Of a stretch of DNA of 64,000 bases, positions 21,551-31,914 are shown one piece after another. The notes beneath the pieces are model-generated. The model saw nothing but the letters and a program-made list of their open reading frames with translations, searched no databases and was not told the DNA's origin. Position numbers and translations under genes: made by a program. Within the stretch, counting starts at the first letter, position 1, and every line of letters starts with the position of its first letter. Source of the stretch: Nannochloris sp. 'desiccata' (Eukaryota; Chlorophyta; Trebouxiophyceae; Chlorellales; Chlorellaceae); the NCBI GenBank assembly GCA_019044685.2, contig JAGTXX020000007.1:248001-312000 (forward strand), given 5' to 3'.

Positions 21551-22263
21551 CGATGAAAGAGTTTCGTTTTTTCTCTTTGTTTTTCTCTTTCTTCCTCATT
21601 AGATGTCAAATAAGGGTCACTACTTCCCTTTCTTTGGTATTTATATATTCAAGTAAATCGTTTGTCTATCAGGCTTGCCAACCCCACGATTATTACTTCA
21701 AGTCAAACCATAACTTATCCTATGAATGAAATCTCCCGGGAGTGGGCCCACTCAAATAAAAAAGGAGTTTATCAACAGCATAATTGAATTCTTTGTTTAT
21801 TGCCCCTTAAATTCGTTATTTAGACTTCTTATACTACCGTGACCGACTCTGGCTATCTGTTACTCTTTAAGTTCAAAATATACTTCTTTTTTCCTTCTAG
21901 CTACGTAGGGTATATCTCGCTATGTCCATATTTGTTCAACTACTTGCTCTAAACTATCAATAATAAATGTTCCTATTTAAATAAAGCTAACCAATTAATC
22001 TAGAGATGATGTAAATTCAACAATAAATAAAGGAATTGAGCAAAACATGTGAGCAAAAACATAGTCAGTGTCACCACTTAGAAGAAGAAAAAAATATACT
22101 GTCAATATCATTATTGATAATTCATTTTGCGTCTCTGTTGCCACTATATCGGTAGATAAACTACAATCTATTGATTGATCTATTGATCCATTACTCATTA
22201 TACAAAATTCTGCCTCCCAAAAGTACAAATGATCGCTTGCAATTTTCATCATTTACACTTTCT
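21551..22263. other. Intergenic, convergent 3' ends
   Basis: 713 AT-rich bases lie between the convergent protease and bZIP genes. The only clear feature is the perfect palindrome at 21740-21753. No open frame is convincing. Confidence 0.55.
21740..21753. repeat. Perfect palindrome GAGTGGGCCCACTC
   Basis: A 14-base perfect palindrome made of two back-to-back TGGGCC boxes, the plant site II (TCP) core. It lies about 190 bases past the protease stop and 510 bases past the bZIP stop, not in an obvious promoter. Confidence 0.6.
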
Positions 22264-23883
22264 TCATGAAGACGAGCCTGTCTGGATGGTGTTGTGGTTG
22301 TCATTGACAGCCTCTGTGGTCAACAATGAGATCTCGTCAACATTCCCAATAGTAGTATTGAGTATTTTTGTATTTTTGTCACCGTCAATACAAGTGGCAA
22401 TCCCTGTACAAATACCAGACAAATTTCCAGTGCTGTTTTTCTGGCGCTGCAGCTCCACCGCTGCCGCAGTCGCAATAGCAAGCACATCAGGAAAGGCAGG
22501 ATACGAATCAACAATCGCCTTGGCCTTCTGTAAGGGGGTCAATACCCCACCAAAACATTTGGCTACAAGCTCCATACAGGCGAGGTGTTCCTCCATTAAG
22601 TTTGCTTCTAGTGCTTGAGTTTTTTCGTGGATAAAAATCCAATAAGCAGTTGCAGTGTGCATGGCCTCAAGCTTAGGAAATGACGGCAGAGAAGGAGCAA
22701 TGCCGCCTCCAGCAGCAGCTGTAGCCTCAATATCATTCCAAGCATTAAAATGTAGGGGATTCTGGTAACTAGAGAGAGGTCGCTGTTTCACTAAACTTTC
22801 TTTTAAACTTTCCAAAAGCGCACTTCTTGCCTTTGTAATCTCGCCCACTCGAAATAAAAATGCATCTCTTGCTGGCTGCATTTGATTCCTTTGCTCATTG
22901 CTCATCCCTAAATCTGCTTGTATCGCCGCCCATTTTTCCACTTTGTTCACAATTTTAATATCAGCAACCCCAGTGATCAATAACTTCTGAATAGCAGTGG
23001 GCTTTAACATCCGCTTATCAAAACATAAAACTCCAAGTTCATTCAAGATAGCCACCATACTTTCCTCTGATTTATCGTTTATTCTTTGCTGTTTTTCCCT
23101 AAAATCTCTATCGCTTAATGCGTTGCCTAGGAGATTACACAGAGTTGTGTATTTTGCTTTGAAATTGGCACCTTGGATGGCGGCCGGTATTTCTAGGCGG
23201 GTGAGGTTGGTGATAGGACACTGGGGAGGGTCTTGCTGTTCTGGAGTTTTGTAATGTTGAAAGTTATTCTTGGATGTAGATTTTGGTTTAGATGGATCTG
23301 AAGCAAAGGCAGCAGCAGCCATACAGCTTGCCATGTGAGTAGGGTCTCTGGTAGTAGTGCAATTGCACGTTGTACCAGCGGTGCAGGTGGCGGGAATGGG
23401 AGAGGCGTAAAAGGCAGAGGCGGTGATGGAGATGGAAGAAGGTGGTGGGCTTGAATCGAGTTCTTTACTGTATTGTAAGATTTTTAGTTGATCGTCGCGG
23501 ACAGCAAGTGCTTTTTGTAGGATATCTCCGGTAAAAGCGAGCTGAGCATTTTCAAAGCGGAAAAGGGCAATGTCCTCTGAAAGTTTTTTCAATTTATGCT
23601 GCGTTTCGTGCTTCTTTGCTTGCTCTTTTGTAACATAATTCTTACGTTGTTGTCTTGGTCGCTTCTGCCCAGCATCAGCAGAAAGAGGTTGCCACGGTCC
23701 GCGGTCGGCGGTACCGCGGGTGGTCAGACCTGGAGCTCGTGCAGGTGAGGCAGCCTCGCCGATGGCTGCATTGCCATCGCTGCCCCGTAAAGTTGGAGAT
23801 TCAGTTGCTTGCATAGTGTAATGGCTAGTGTTGACAACTCCACGTGGGTAAGCTTTCAGCTCGCGCATAATTTCGTCTGGCAT
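22264..23883 (-). CDS. bZIP-family paralogue with degenerate basic region
   Basis: A single exon of 539 residues. It is a tandem paralogue of the bZIP gene at 24971-26677. A zipper-like helix at about residues 88-125 aligns without gaps to its neighbour (FRFENAQLAFTGDILQ and LAVRDDQLKILQ). In that alignment the invariant Asn and Arg of the basic region become Pro and Val, so sequence-specific DNA binding may be lost. The shared helical C-terminal region (about 225-475) contains MQPARDAFLFR and the nearly identical HEKTQALEANLMEEHLACME. The tail after residue 485 is unlike the neighbour. It could act as a dimerising repressor or have drifted to another role. A distinct basic register further upstream cannot be excluded. 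Confidence 0.85.
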   Translation of the reverse strand: MPDEIMRELKAYPRGVVNTSHYTMQATESPTLRGSDGNAAIGEAASPARAPGLTTRGTADRGPWQPLSADAGQKRPRQQRKNYVTKEQAKKHETQHKLKKLSEDIALFRFENAQLAFTGDILQKALAVRDDQLKILQYSKELDSSPPPSSISITASAFYASPIPATCTAGTTCNCTTTRDPTHMASCMAAAAFASDPSKPKSTSKNNFQHYKTPEQQDPPQCPITNLTRLEIPAAIQGANFKAKYTTLCNLLGNALSDRDFREKQQRINDKSEESMVAILNELGVLCFDKRMLKPTAIQKLLITGVADIKIVNKVEKWAAIQADLGMSNEQRNQMQPARDAFLFRVGEITKARSALLESLKESLVKQRPLSSYQNPLHFNAWNDIEATAAAGGGIAPSLPSFPKLEAMHTATAYWIFIHEKTQALEANLMEEHLACMELVAKCFGGVLTPLQKAKAIVDSYPAFPDVLAIATAAAVELQRQKNSTGNLSGICTGIATCIDGDKNTKILNTTIGNVDEISLLTTEAVNDNHNTIQTGSSS

Positions 23884-24970
23884 GACAGATTGTCTGCACC
23901 CTAAGGCTTCAAGCTTGAGGATTGTGATCTAGGCTCAGGAAACCATCGGAGTCAAACCAAGAAAGGTATAAATCTCTTGTTGAGGCAAATACTCGTCAGT
24001 GTGGTTTTGTCGTTTCAGGTTGCAATTCAAATTGGAATTCCTGGATTCCGCTGCTTTCACTTTCTGTCAAACCTTTCCATTTATATTTTTTGGTCGCCTG
24101 GTATAAGAGCCTTTAGAAATACAAAGTAAAAGGAGACACCAGTGTATAGATGGGGAAAACTCACTTTGTGCCTGGGTTATTTTCGGTGAGGGGAGATTTC
24201 AGTGAGGATTAGTGGAGAAAGCCTCGGCTTAAAAGCACTTGAAGTTTATTGCGCGCGATTTCTTTGTGACGGGCACTACTATTGGCAGTACAAGTACCTA
24301 AATACGTGCAAAAAGACACCAAGGACTGTACCACATCGTAAGGAAACAGATCCAGGGTACGGTACTTTCATTAGGCAGAGGTAAGCTTTTTAAATTTTGG
24401 GTTTTCAATTTTGCAACCGCCTCCCCTACGCCTCTGCTAGAATTTTTCAACGTAAAATTTGCATTCTATTCTATCTATATTACAAGAAATCCAACGTTCG
24501 CAACATGAACTATACTCAGAGAAACTCAATCTGTGCAATTAAAACTTCAAATTAATACCAGAAAGAAAAAAGGAAAAGAAGGAAGGAAGGTATTGCTTCA
24601 AAAACATCGGCTGAAAAAAAAAGTTTTGAAAATTTTCTAAAAATGATCTTGGGAGATTTAATGGGAGTAGCAGTTGTCAATAGAAATACTAGAATAGAAA
24701 TAATACTATACTGCGAGGCATGTCTGCAATGCATATATCAAATCAAATACCTTTTATAATACAGAAAGAAAAGGGGGTGGGTGGGTGGGTGGTGGGGTGT
24801 GGGGGAAAAAGAGACGACAAAGAAAAGAAAAAGGCAAGGCGGTCCTGTATAAACTAAAAAAAATGATCTAGCAGAAATTATCGACCTTCTAGCGAGCAAA
24901 GGAAAAGGAAAAACTGTATTTATCAATTATGTATGTACATCAATCATATCTCTGTCTTCTACTACGAAAA
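23884..24970. other. Intergenic between tandem bZIP genes
   Basis: 1087 bases hold the promoter of the first bZIP paralogue and the 3' end of the second. A strong G-quadruplex motif lies at about 24773-24805. Small open frames here show no protein-like character. Confidence 0.55.
24773..24805 (+). repeat. G-quadruplex-type tract
   Basis: The plus strand has G5-T-G3-T-G3-T-G3-T-G2-T-G4 followed by TGTG5. Single-base loops between G triplets predict a very stable quadruplex. It lies 166 bases or more beyond the bZIP stop codon, so the transcript would carry the C-rich strand. Confidence 0.7.
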
Positions 24971-24995
24971 CTACTGAACACGCACCTCGCCACCT

Positions 24996-25054
<59 letters not shown>

Positions 25055-26677
25055 GTAAAGAGGAGTATCCGCCGGCGACATATCACCAGCTCTCTGCTCC
25101 ACCGCTGCCGCGGTCGCAATAGCAAACACATCCGGAAAGTCAGGATAGGACGCAACAATCGCCTTGGCCTTCTGTAAGGGGGTCAATACCCCACCAAAGC
25201 ATTTGGCTACAAGCTCCATACAGGCGAGGTGCTCCTCCATCAAGTTTGCTTCTAGTGCTTGAGTTTTTTCGTGGAGCGCCAGCCAGTTGGAGGTAATATC
25301 TTGCAGAGAATGCAAGCTCTCTGCAGCACCAGCAGCTGTAGCAGTGTTCGTCAGAGCAGTATTTGTCCCACTAACAGCAGCAGTGGCTGTATTAAGACTG
25401 GTCAACAGTTTCTTCCTTTCTGCAGCGATTCTCCCTGCTCTTTGCAGAAAGACTTCTCTTACCGGCTGCATTTTCTGTCGTTGTGCATCAGAAAGGTTTA
25501 AGCTCCGTGTAATTTCAGCCCATTTTGCAGCTTTGACGATGTCATTGCCGCTATCGTCATCGACTACGCTAACTACTAACAACTTTTGAAATATTGTTGG
25601 CTTTAATACTGCCGATTCAAAACACATGCACCCAGTGTCATATAAGATACCCATCATACTTTCCTCCGCCGTTTCTCTGGTGTGACTAGATGCACGGGGG
25701 TCTTCAATTTGCTTTAAATTGTCTAGTAAATGCTCAGAATAGAATTTATATCGCCTCCGTACTTCTTCATTCGTAGTGGCCTTGGCCGCGATCATCTCCG
25801 CGACGGTCAAATTTGCCAAAGGGCAGTCTCTGTGGTCTTCTTCTTCATGTTCTTCATTAATATCTATGTTTTTATCAGCATTATTAGTAGTACCGCTAGT
25901 AGATTGTTGTTTTTGGGGTTTGTTGCATGGTGCAGGGCATGCGGTACCGCAAGTAGAGGAAGAAAGTTTTCCTGCTCCTGCTCCTCCTACTCCAGGTGCG
26001 GTAGGAAGTAAGCGTTGAAACCTAGTCTGCATTTGCTTATCAGACGTAGATAACAAGATGCCTCCAGGCTGTTTGGTCTTCTCTTCTGCTTCTCTACTTT
26101 TTTCCAAAATACCGACCGAGTGATCTCGCACCACAAGGACGTTCTCCATTATTTCTTTTCGGGATAGAAGTCGACTATTTTCCAGACGTAAACGTTCAAG
26201 ATCAGCGGTAGCTTGCTCCAAAACTTCCGATGTCTCCTCTCTCTTAGCTTTTTGTTTCTCTCTATAGCGAGCTTGAGCCCGGCGATTTTTGGCTCGGATG
26301 CGTTCTTTCGGGTCTTTAGGTGCGCCAGAAGCAGCAGCTCTACCACCACGAGCTTTACGTTTAGGTTTTGCTTGCTCTTCGTCTTCCTCTTCTTCTTCTT
26401 CGATGTGGAAGGTAGGGTCGATTTGCTCCTCACTGGCAGCTCCGCTCCCCTCGCTGCTATGAAAAGCAGTAGAAGTTTGAGGGACCATGCCAGGGAGTGA
26501 GATTATAGGATCGAGGTCGATAGGACCTTTAGGCGATAAAGGAAGCAGGTCGTCAAGGCCTTCTAGGTCTTCAATAAAGGTACAAGGGATTCCATCTCCT
26601 TCACACAGATCATTTCCAAGGATTGCGGTATCTGGCTTCATCAACTCGTCCAAATTTATGCTCGGGAGTGAATCCAT
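24971..26677 (-). CDS. bZIP transcription factor with poly-Ala tail
   Basis: A single exon of 568 residues. An acidic N-terminus rich in Leu, Asp and Pro could serve as an activation region. A poly-Glu stretch and an RGG-like basic linker precede a canonical bZIP: basic region KNRRAQARYREKQKAKR at about 133-149, showing N-x7-R, then a Leu zipper to about 190. A long helical region follows at about 275-530 with QPVREVFLQRAGRIAAERKK and the block shared with the tandem paralogue. The tail has an uninterrupted run of about 20 Ala encoded by a pure repeat. Single-exon structure and tandem position fit a local duplication. Targets are unknown. Confidence 0.92.
24997..25050. repeat. (CAG)18 microsatellite, read as poly-Ala
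   Basis: Eighteen uninterrupted CAG units on the plus strand lie inside the minus-strand bZIP gene and are read in the GCT/GCA frame as alanine. The run is likely length-variable. Confidence 0.95.
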
Positions 26678-27407
26678 TTTTAAAAGATGTCTTCAAAAGC
26701 GGTAAAGCTTCTACTACTACTATTCAAAATAAGGCTCGTCAAGAATTTGCAAGTTTGTGATTTAAAACGTAGTCTGAGGGAATGTGCGGGCTGGCTTGAG
26801 GTCGGGATCTGTCATTAAGGTATATTATATTCGTGATCAGTTAGATTTAGTAGCTCCAATGGCGAAAAATTGCCAGAAGTAAGCCCCAAAACCAGGGTTA
26901 CGTGAGCGAAAAAGGAGGTCCAGCTATTAAAACATCGATTAAATGGTCGAGTCCTGGGTTGGGTACACTTTAAAAAAATCCAAATAGCATTGCCCCGACA
27001 ATTTTGCCTGAAAGCCCCTATTTCTCAACTTCGATGAACGGACATTTTGAAATTTGGCTGCATGAAACGTGCCATGATTCCGAGAATTAATGCCTTCATT
27101 GATGCATTTCAGGTCCATTATAAGTTTTATCAGCTTCTCCGTCAATAAAAAAGTAGTTTCAAAACAACCAACCTCCCGCCCTTCAACCACCGCCACGTCC
27201 CCGCAACTTCTGAACACAGCTGTGTTTTACTTTCTTGTATTCCAGATATATGGAAAGCCAACATGATGATGGACATAGAAGAGCATAATATATAAAGATC
27301 TGGATTAACAGTAACTCTAACAATATACAAATAACAATTTATATTTAATTTAAACATTTTCCAATTCGGCAAGAAGGATAATAAGAAAAAGATAGCGCTT
27401 GGAACGA
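26678..27407. other. Intergenic, co-directional genes
   Basis: 730 bases hold the promoter of the bZIP gene and the 3' end of the deacetylase gene. No open frame of protein-like composition and no repeat is seen. Confidence 0.55.
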
Positions 27408-28904
27408 TCAATTCTGACTTCTTAGAGATTTATTTTGACATCTATTCTTCAACCAGACTGCCATATTCCTCACAGGCACAGGATCTTCCATCCACTCTAC
27501 CAATTGCGACATTGTCACAAAGTACACATCCTGAAACGTTAGTGCATATTCAACAAATGATTGAGCCTCCCGTAATCGAGTTTCTGTGAACCAATACGGA
27601 TGTACAGCTATGGGGACGGGAGCGCGGTTATTATTGTATGCTTGGTCAAAGGCATTTTTTAATACAGCTTCTGCAGAATAGCCTATAGTTCTCTGTCTGG
27701 TTGTCAATCTCCCCCCCTCCCCATCATCTTGTTCAATCAAATCTTCGTTAGGGAACACTTGCCCTTTATATTCTAGACTTTTGGCTGATTTCTTTTTTTT
27801 CGCCATACCTGGATCCATAGGGTAGACTTGACCCTCGTATGATAATGCCCAGAGGGGGACTTCCCAGATAGAGCTATACGCTTCGGTAGGAGCACAAGTT
27901 TTGCACGATGGGTCGGGAACGCCGTTGTTCATTGTAAAAGGGAATGGACGCTCATACATTTCTGCAAACTCGAAGCCTGTGGTGGAATCATACGTGAAAC
28001 CTTCACCTGCAAGCATCTGTTGTGATTTATTTTTGAAAAGAAAGGGAGGTGGTTACTTAATTAAAGGTGGTGGACGGTGGAGGAAAGAAAGAACGGCTGG
28101 GAAGAAAGAGAGAAGGGACTGTGTGAAATTTCTTTACCTCTCTAACTCTAGGGTTGCTGTTTCTATATGGAGCACGATATCCCTTGACAGATCCTTCTGG
28201 TAATCCACATTTTTCATATAAATAATCTCTTGGGCCAGTAATCTCTTTGTACATGTCAGCCGTTCGAGTGATCCAAGATAATTTAATATGCCTGACAGCG
28301 TGACTCGCGAATTCATCACCACGTTGATACCTATCACGAATAGCTGGACAGGTAGAGAATTGGGAACGGGTAAACCAGGTTACTGGGATAGGGCAGCCGT
28401 TCGTGTTGTTAGCAGTGGCGACTAATTTCGCCATGCTTCTGACTGTAGTGGGGTTGACCTACATATTTAACAAAAAAGGGGAATACTAAAGCATTAGATA
28501 GCAAGAACAGAGAAATCCCTTTCGTGTCGTGGTATCATAGTAAGAGAACATCCTTATAAACAACATACCTGGTCGTCATTGGAGATTACGATGAATTGAG
28601 GGGTGTCATAAACAGGAAGGGGAGATGTTTCAGAAGCGCACTGACACCTTGGCCGCACGCATCGTGTTCTATCACATTGGTACCAGGCAGATAAAGGATA
28701 TCCTGTAGAGAGGTAAGATTAGGAGGGGAGTTGGTGAATCAATTACGCCATGTTCAGGTTCAAATTGAAATGTGCCAAGAGATTTCAAAAGGTAACGCTG
28801 ATAATGAATTTGATATCGGCTAATTCAGCATAGTTCGTGTTCTACATACCTTGAACTCTCTGCATTAGCACTAATGCAGCAAAAACTGCTACAACAGCTT
28901 TCAT
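27408..28904 (-). CDS. Secreted NodB/chitin-deacetylase-like protein
   Basis: Four exons, 28904-28850, 28702-28569, 28458-28138 and 28016-27408, give 372 residues. A signal peptide (MKAVVAVFAALVLMQRVQG) precedes a short Cys cluster (CDRTRCVRPRCQC), then the NodB deacetylase domain. Its motifs are visible: motif 1 as FIVISNDDQV, metal-binding H-x3-H in FASHAVRH, and motif 3 as YRAPYRN. The layout resembles metazoan and fungal chitin deacetylases, which remove acetyl groups from N-acetylglucosamine polymers using a divalent metal. In an alga the substrate could be a wall glycan or symbiont/pathogen chitin. Motif 1 has Asn-Asp-Asp rather than Phe-Asp-Asp but keeps both aspartates. Activity is likely but unproven. 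Confidence 0.9.
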
Positions 28905-29126
28905 GTTGCAAGATCTTTTCCCCTGAGCTGATTCACAAACTGCGTATCTATCCTAAAAGTGAGTTCGTCGCTCTTTCTGGCATCAACATACTACATAAAT
29001 ATTACCCAAATGGAGCTAAATGATTAAATATGAATAGAGTAAGAGCAGGCTTGGAAAGTTTTAAACCAGAGAAGAGCAGCAGCTCCAGCCTGGGCCAGTA
29101 GCTGCCGCAGTAGAGCCCCCCCACAT

Positions 29127-31412
29127 CTAATACCCTTCATACGAGACACTGACATCCATAAATGGATCCCATTTCTTCAACACAGCTGCAGTTATCTCAT
29201 GTGGTGCAGGCCCAAACGCTGCACTATACCCATACACTGTCGCTACCCCACTGCAGCTCCCAACGGCTTTAACAAGACCGCTTTCGCCACCGTGATCACC
29301 ACCATCACCACCTTCCATAGCAGGTCGAGGATGAGAATAATGTTCCATTCTACCTCCACCAAGGACTGTAATAACAATTCCAGGGTCGATTTTAGCAGCT
29401 TCAGCTACGCATGCTGTCAAAATGTGATTATGGTACGCAGCTCTACAATCTCCTCTGACGAGTAATTTAGAAGGGCTTCCAGTGGGGCCAGAAGCACGGA
29501 GAAGGATATATTTGAAGACGCCTTGGTCTATTTGAACATCAGGTAAAAAATATCCACTCCAAGATGATAATGAAGAGGAAGTAAAAGGAGATTTCCCCCC
29601 CTCTTTTGTTGCCAGGGTAGAATCCTTACCGCCATTGCTGGCACTGCCATTGCCGTAAATGGCGCTGCGAGGATGGGCAGAGCCAAGAAGCCAGTCTGTG
29701 ATGAGTCTATTCGCTAGTGCATACTTCCCAGGAATCCTAAACTCGGGTGGATCATCCACTTCATTACCCATTGCTGAATTTGTTCTACTATTTGATACCA
29801 CGTCACCATCCTTCTTTTCCTTCTCTAAGAAATTTAATTTTTCTAAAAGCCATTCTCTATGAAACCACCGTGCATCTTCGATTTCGTTCTCATCTACCAA
29901 CACAGCAGGCGTAGCATAAGCATCAATTTCTTCAGATTTTATACCTACATTGAGTGCCGCACTCCGAGCGGAACTACCAAGTGGAAAAATATCAAATCCA
30001 AAGAGAGAACGACCACTTTTTTCCACCAATGCGCTGTTAGTACTACCTTTACCACTAGTATCCACCAATGCGTCCTTGATAGTAACTTTACCAGCATTAC
30101 CGCTAACTTTATTTTCGCTTTTATCTACCCCTACTATGTGCCTTGCTTCCCCAAGAAATCCAATCATTAACGACTGAGGGAATGGCCACGGTTGACTACT
30201 ATGGTAGTGTATTGTACTTCTATCCACTGCAACTCCACTTTCTTCGGAAACTTCCCGTACAACTGCATCTTCTAAAGTTTCACCGACCTCAGAAAAACCA
30301 GCTAGCAGCGAATACCTCCCTAAATCCCAGGTTTTCTTTCTTCCTAAAAGGAGCCAGTTACCGTAAGTGACGACAACAATGACTGCTGGATCGATACGAG
30401 GGTAGACAGCCCGTGGTCGGCGCTGATTATCAGAAGCAAAAGAAGAAGCTTTAGTAGCATCATTGCTGTTAGTCCCACCGCCATCAGCGGTGGTGGTGGT
30501 GGTGGTGGTGGTGGTGGTATTCATTTTTTTCAGCTGAGCTGGTCTTCGAGCGTGACCTGCAGAATCTGGATCTGTTGGAGCGCCTGTTTTACTGCAGAAC
30601 TGTGTGTTTGAATGCCATGAAAGTAAACCTGATGCGAGGGCGTAGATCGCAGCGTCATTGCTGGTCATTTTCTGGCCTTGAGAACGAACATCCACCAAAG
30701 CCACTGCTTCATTTTCTTGTTCTTCTCGTAATGCTACCACTTTGGGTGTAAGTTCCAACAGTCTACAAGCAAATACTGGAGCGCCAGAACTATGAGAAAG
30801 TCCGAGAAAAATAAATCCAATATTTTGGTCAACACTTTTCATCAAATCTGAATTTCTAGGATGCCACGTCAGCGGGATCCATGAAGGGGGGCCACCATCT
30901 GGTGCCTCTGCATGTGGACCATCAAAGTCAATCGCAAATGTCGAGGGAAATGCAGCATGAGTAGTGACAATAGAGGAATCAAAGACACCCCCGCTCCCGG
31001 CAGCGGCGGACGCAATCTCCTGTAATGGTTCATTCTTTAGTAAGGGAGCTACCAGAGCTTTTCTATCATAAAAGGCAATCGTTCTAGCTCTAGAATCGTC
31101 TAATAGTTGCTCTAATGCGCTGGTATCTTTGCGGAGGTGCGCTGCTCTGTTCAAAGGAAGGTCTGAAAAATGAGGGGAGGGAGCTGCTGCTGCTGCCGTT
31201 GTCGCTGCTGCTGCTACTGGTGGTGAGAGACCCCTTGATGCACTTGATGATGTCCTGATTAAACTTAATGGCCTTTTAGACGCACTAGTCTTTGGTATAA
31301 CCTTAATTGCTGAAAAAGAAGCGATGCGAATTAAACGGCTCGGTGAAAAGGCCGCGGCGGCCATTGTCGGAGAGGTTGATGAGGCAGAGAAAGATCCCAA
31401 AAATAGCCTCAT
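29127..31412 (-). CDS. Nudix NADH-pyrophosphatase fused to PHPT1/Janus domain
   Basis: A single uninterrupted reading frame of 761 residues. The N-terminal 60 residues (Ser/Ala/Arg-rich) look like an organelle leader. An NudC-type N-terminal region leads to YPRIDPAVIVVV, then the Nudix box GFSEVGETLEDAVVREVSEE at about 366-388, SQPWPFPQS, and IPGKYALANRLITDWL. Residues about 620-761 match phosphohistidine phosphatase: DQGVFKYILLR, a catalytic-type His in AYHNHI near 660, VLGGGRMEHYS, and VYGYSAAFGPAPHEI. The Nudix half should split NADH to NMNH and AMP; the second half should remove phosphate from histidine. The zinc ribbon of the Nudix half has only one Cys left, and a Thr run fills the site. 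It is divergent with tryptophanyl-tRNA synthetase. Confidence 0.93.
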   Translation of the reverse strand: MRLFLGSFSASSTSPTMAAAAFSPSRLIRIASFSAIKVIPKTSASKRPLSLIRTSSSASRGLSPPVAAAATTAAAAAPSPHFSDLPLNRAAHLRKDTSALEQLLDDSRARTIAFYDRKALVAPLLKNEPLQEIASAAAGSGGVFDSSIVTTHAAFPSTFAIDFDGPHAEAPDGGPPSWIPLTWHPRNSDLMKSVDQNIGFIFLGLSHSSGAPVFACRLLELTPKVVALREEQENEAVALVDVRSQGQKMTSNDAAIYALASGLLSWHSNTQFCSKTGAPTDPDSAGHARRPAQLKKMNTTTTTTTTTTADGGGTNSNDATKASSFASDNQRRPRAVYPRIDPAVIVVVTYGNWLLLGRKKTWDLGRYSLLAGFSEVGETLEDAVVREVSEESGVAVDRSTIHYHSSQPWPFPQSLMIGFLGEARHIVGVDKSENKVSGNAGKVTIKDALVDTSGKGSTNSALVEKSGRSLFGFDIFPLGSSARSAALNVGIKSEEIDAYATPAVLVDENEIEDARWFHREWLLEKLNFLEKEKKDGDVVSNSRTNSAMGNEVDDPPEFRIPGKYALANRLITDWLLGSAHPRSAIYGNGSASNGGKDSTLATKEGGKSPFTSSSLSSWSGYFLPDVQIDQGVFKYILLRASGPTGSPSKLLVRGDCRAAYHNHILTACVAEAAKIDPGIVITVLGGGRMEHYSHPRPAMEGGDGGDHGGESGLVKAVGSCSGVATVYGYSAAFGPAPHEITAAVLKKWDPFMDVSVSYEGY

Positions 31413-31914
31413 TCTGTAAATAAGGAGATTATTAAAGCAATTTTAGATGATAGGTTATTGTAATGGCTCACGTATCAAGAAGCTAAATATAAAGCTGCGT
31501 ACCAATAAGGATTCACAAATCAAGGCTCAGACGACGTCGAATTGATCACTTCAAATATTTAAAATTGAAGCAAAGAGACTATCAGGGGTATTAAGATCGC
31601 ATTTATTGATGCAACAGTATGCGATAAAAATAGTTTAAGAGCAAAATGGATGCATGAGAATAGAATTGAAGGCTAATATTAGTTTAGGAAGTTTAAACAG
31701 TGGTCTTTCCTAATGAGGCGGCAGAGAAGATAATTGCCGCATTCCTTGCAAATTCTCTAGCATTCTTATTTCATTGAAGTCTAGTAAATACTGGGTCTGC
31801 GCTGGTGCAGCAAAACTCGCTTTATTTCTTCAGATTAAAACATATTTTCAACATTATCTCCATCTCAAGTTAATCGCGCTCTTTATCTGAAAGCCTAGTT
31901 AGCAAGCATTTACG
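31413..31914. promoter_or_regulatory. Divergent region, Nudix fusion and TrpRS
   Basis: 502 AT-rich bases lie between divergent ATGs. No specific motif is clear; promoter function is inferred from position. Confidence 0.35.
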
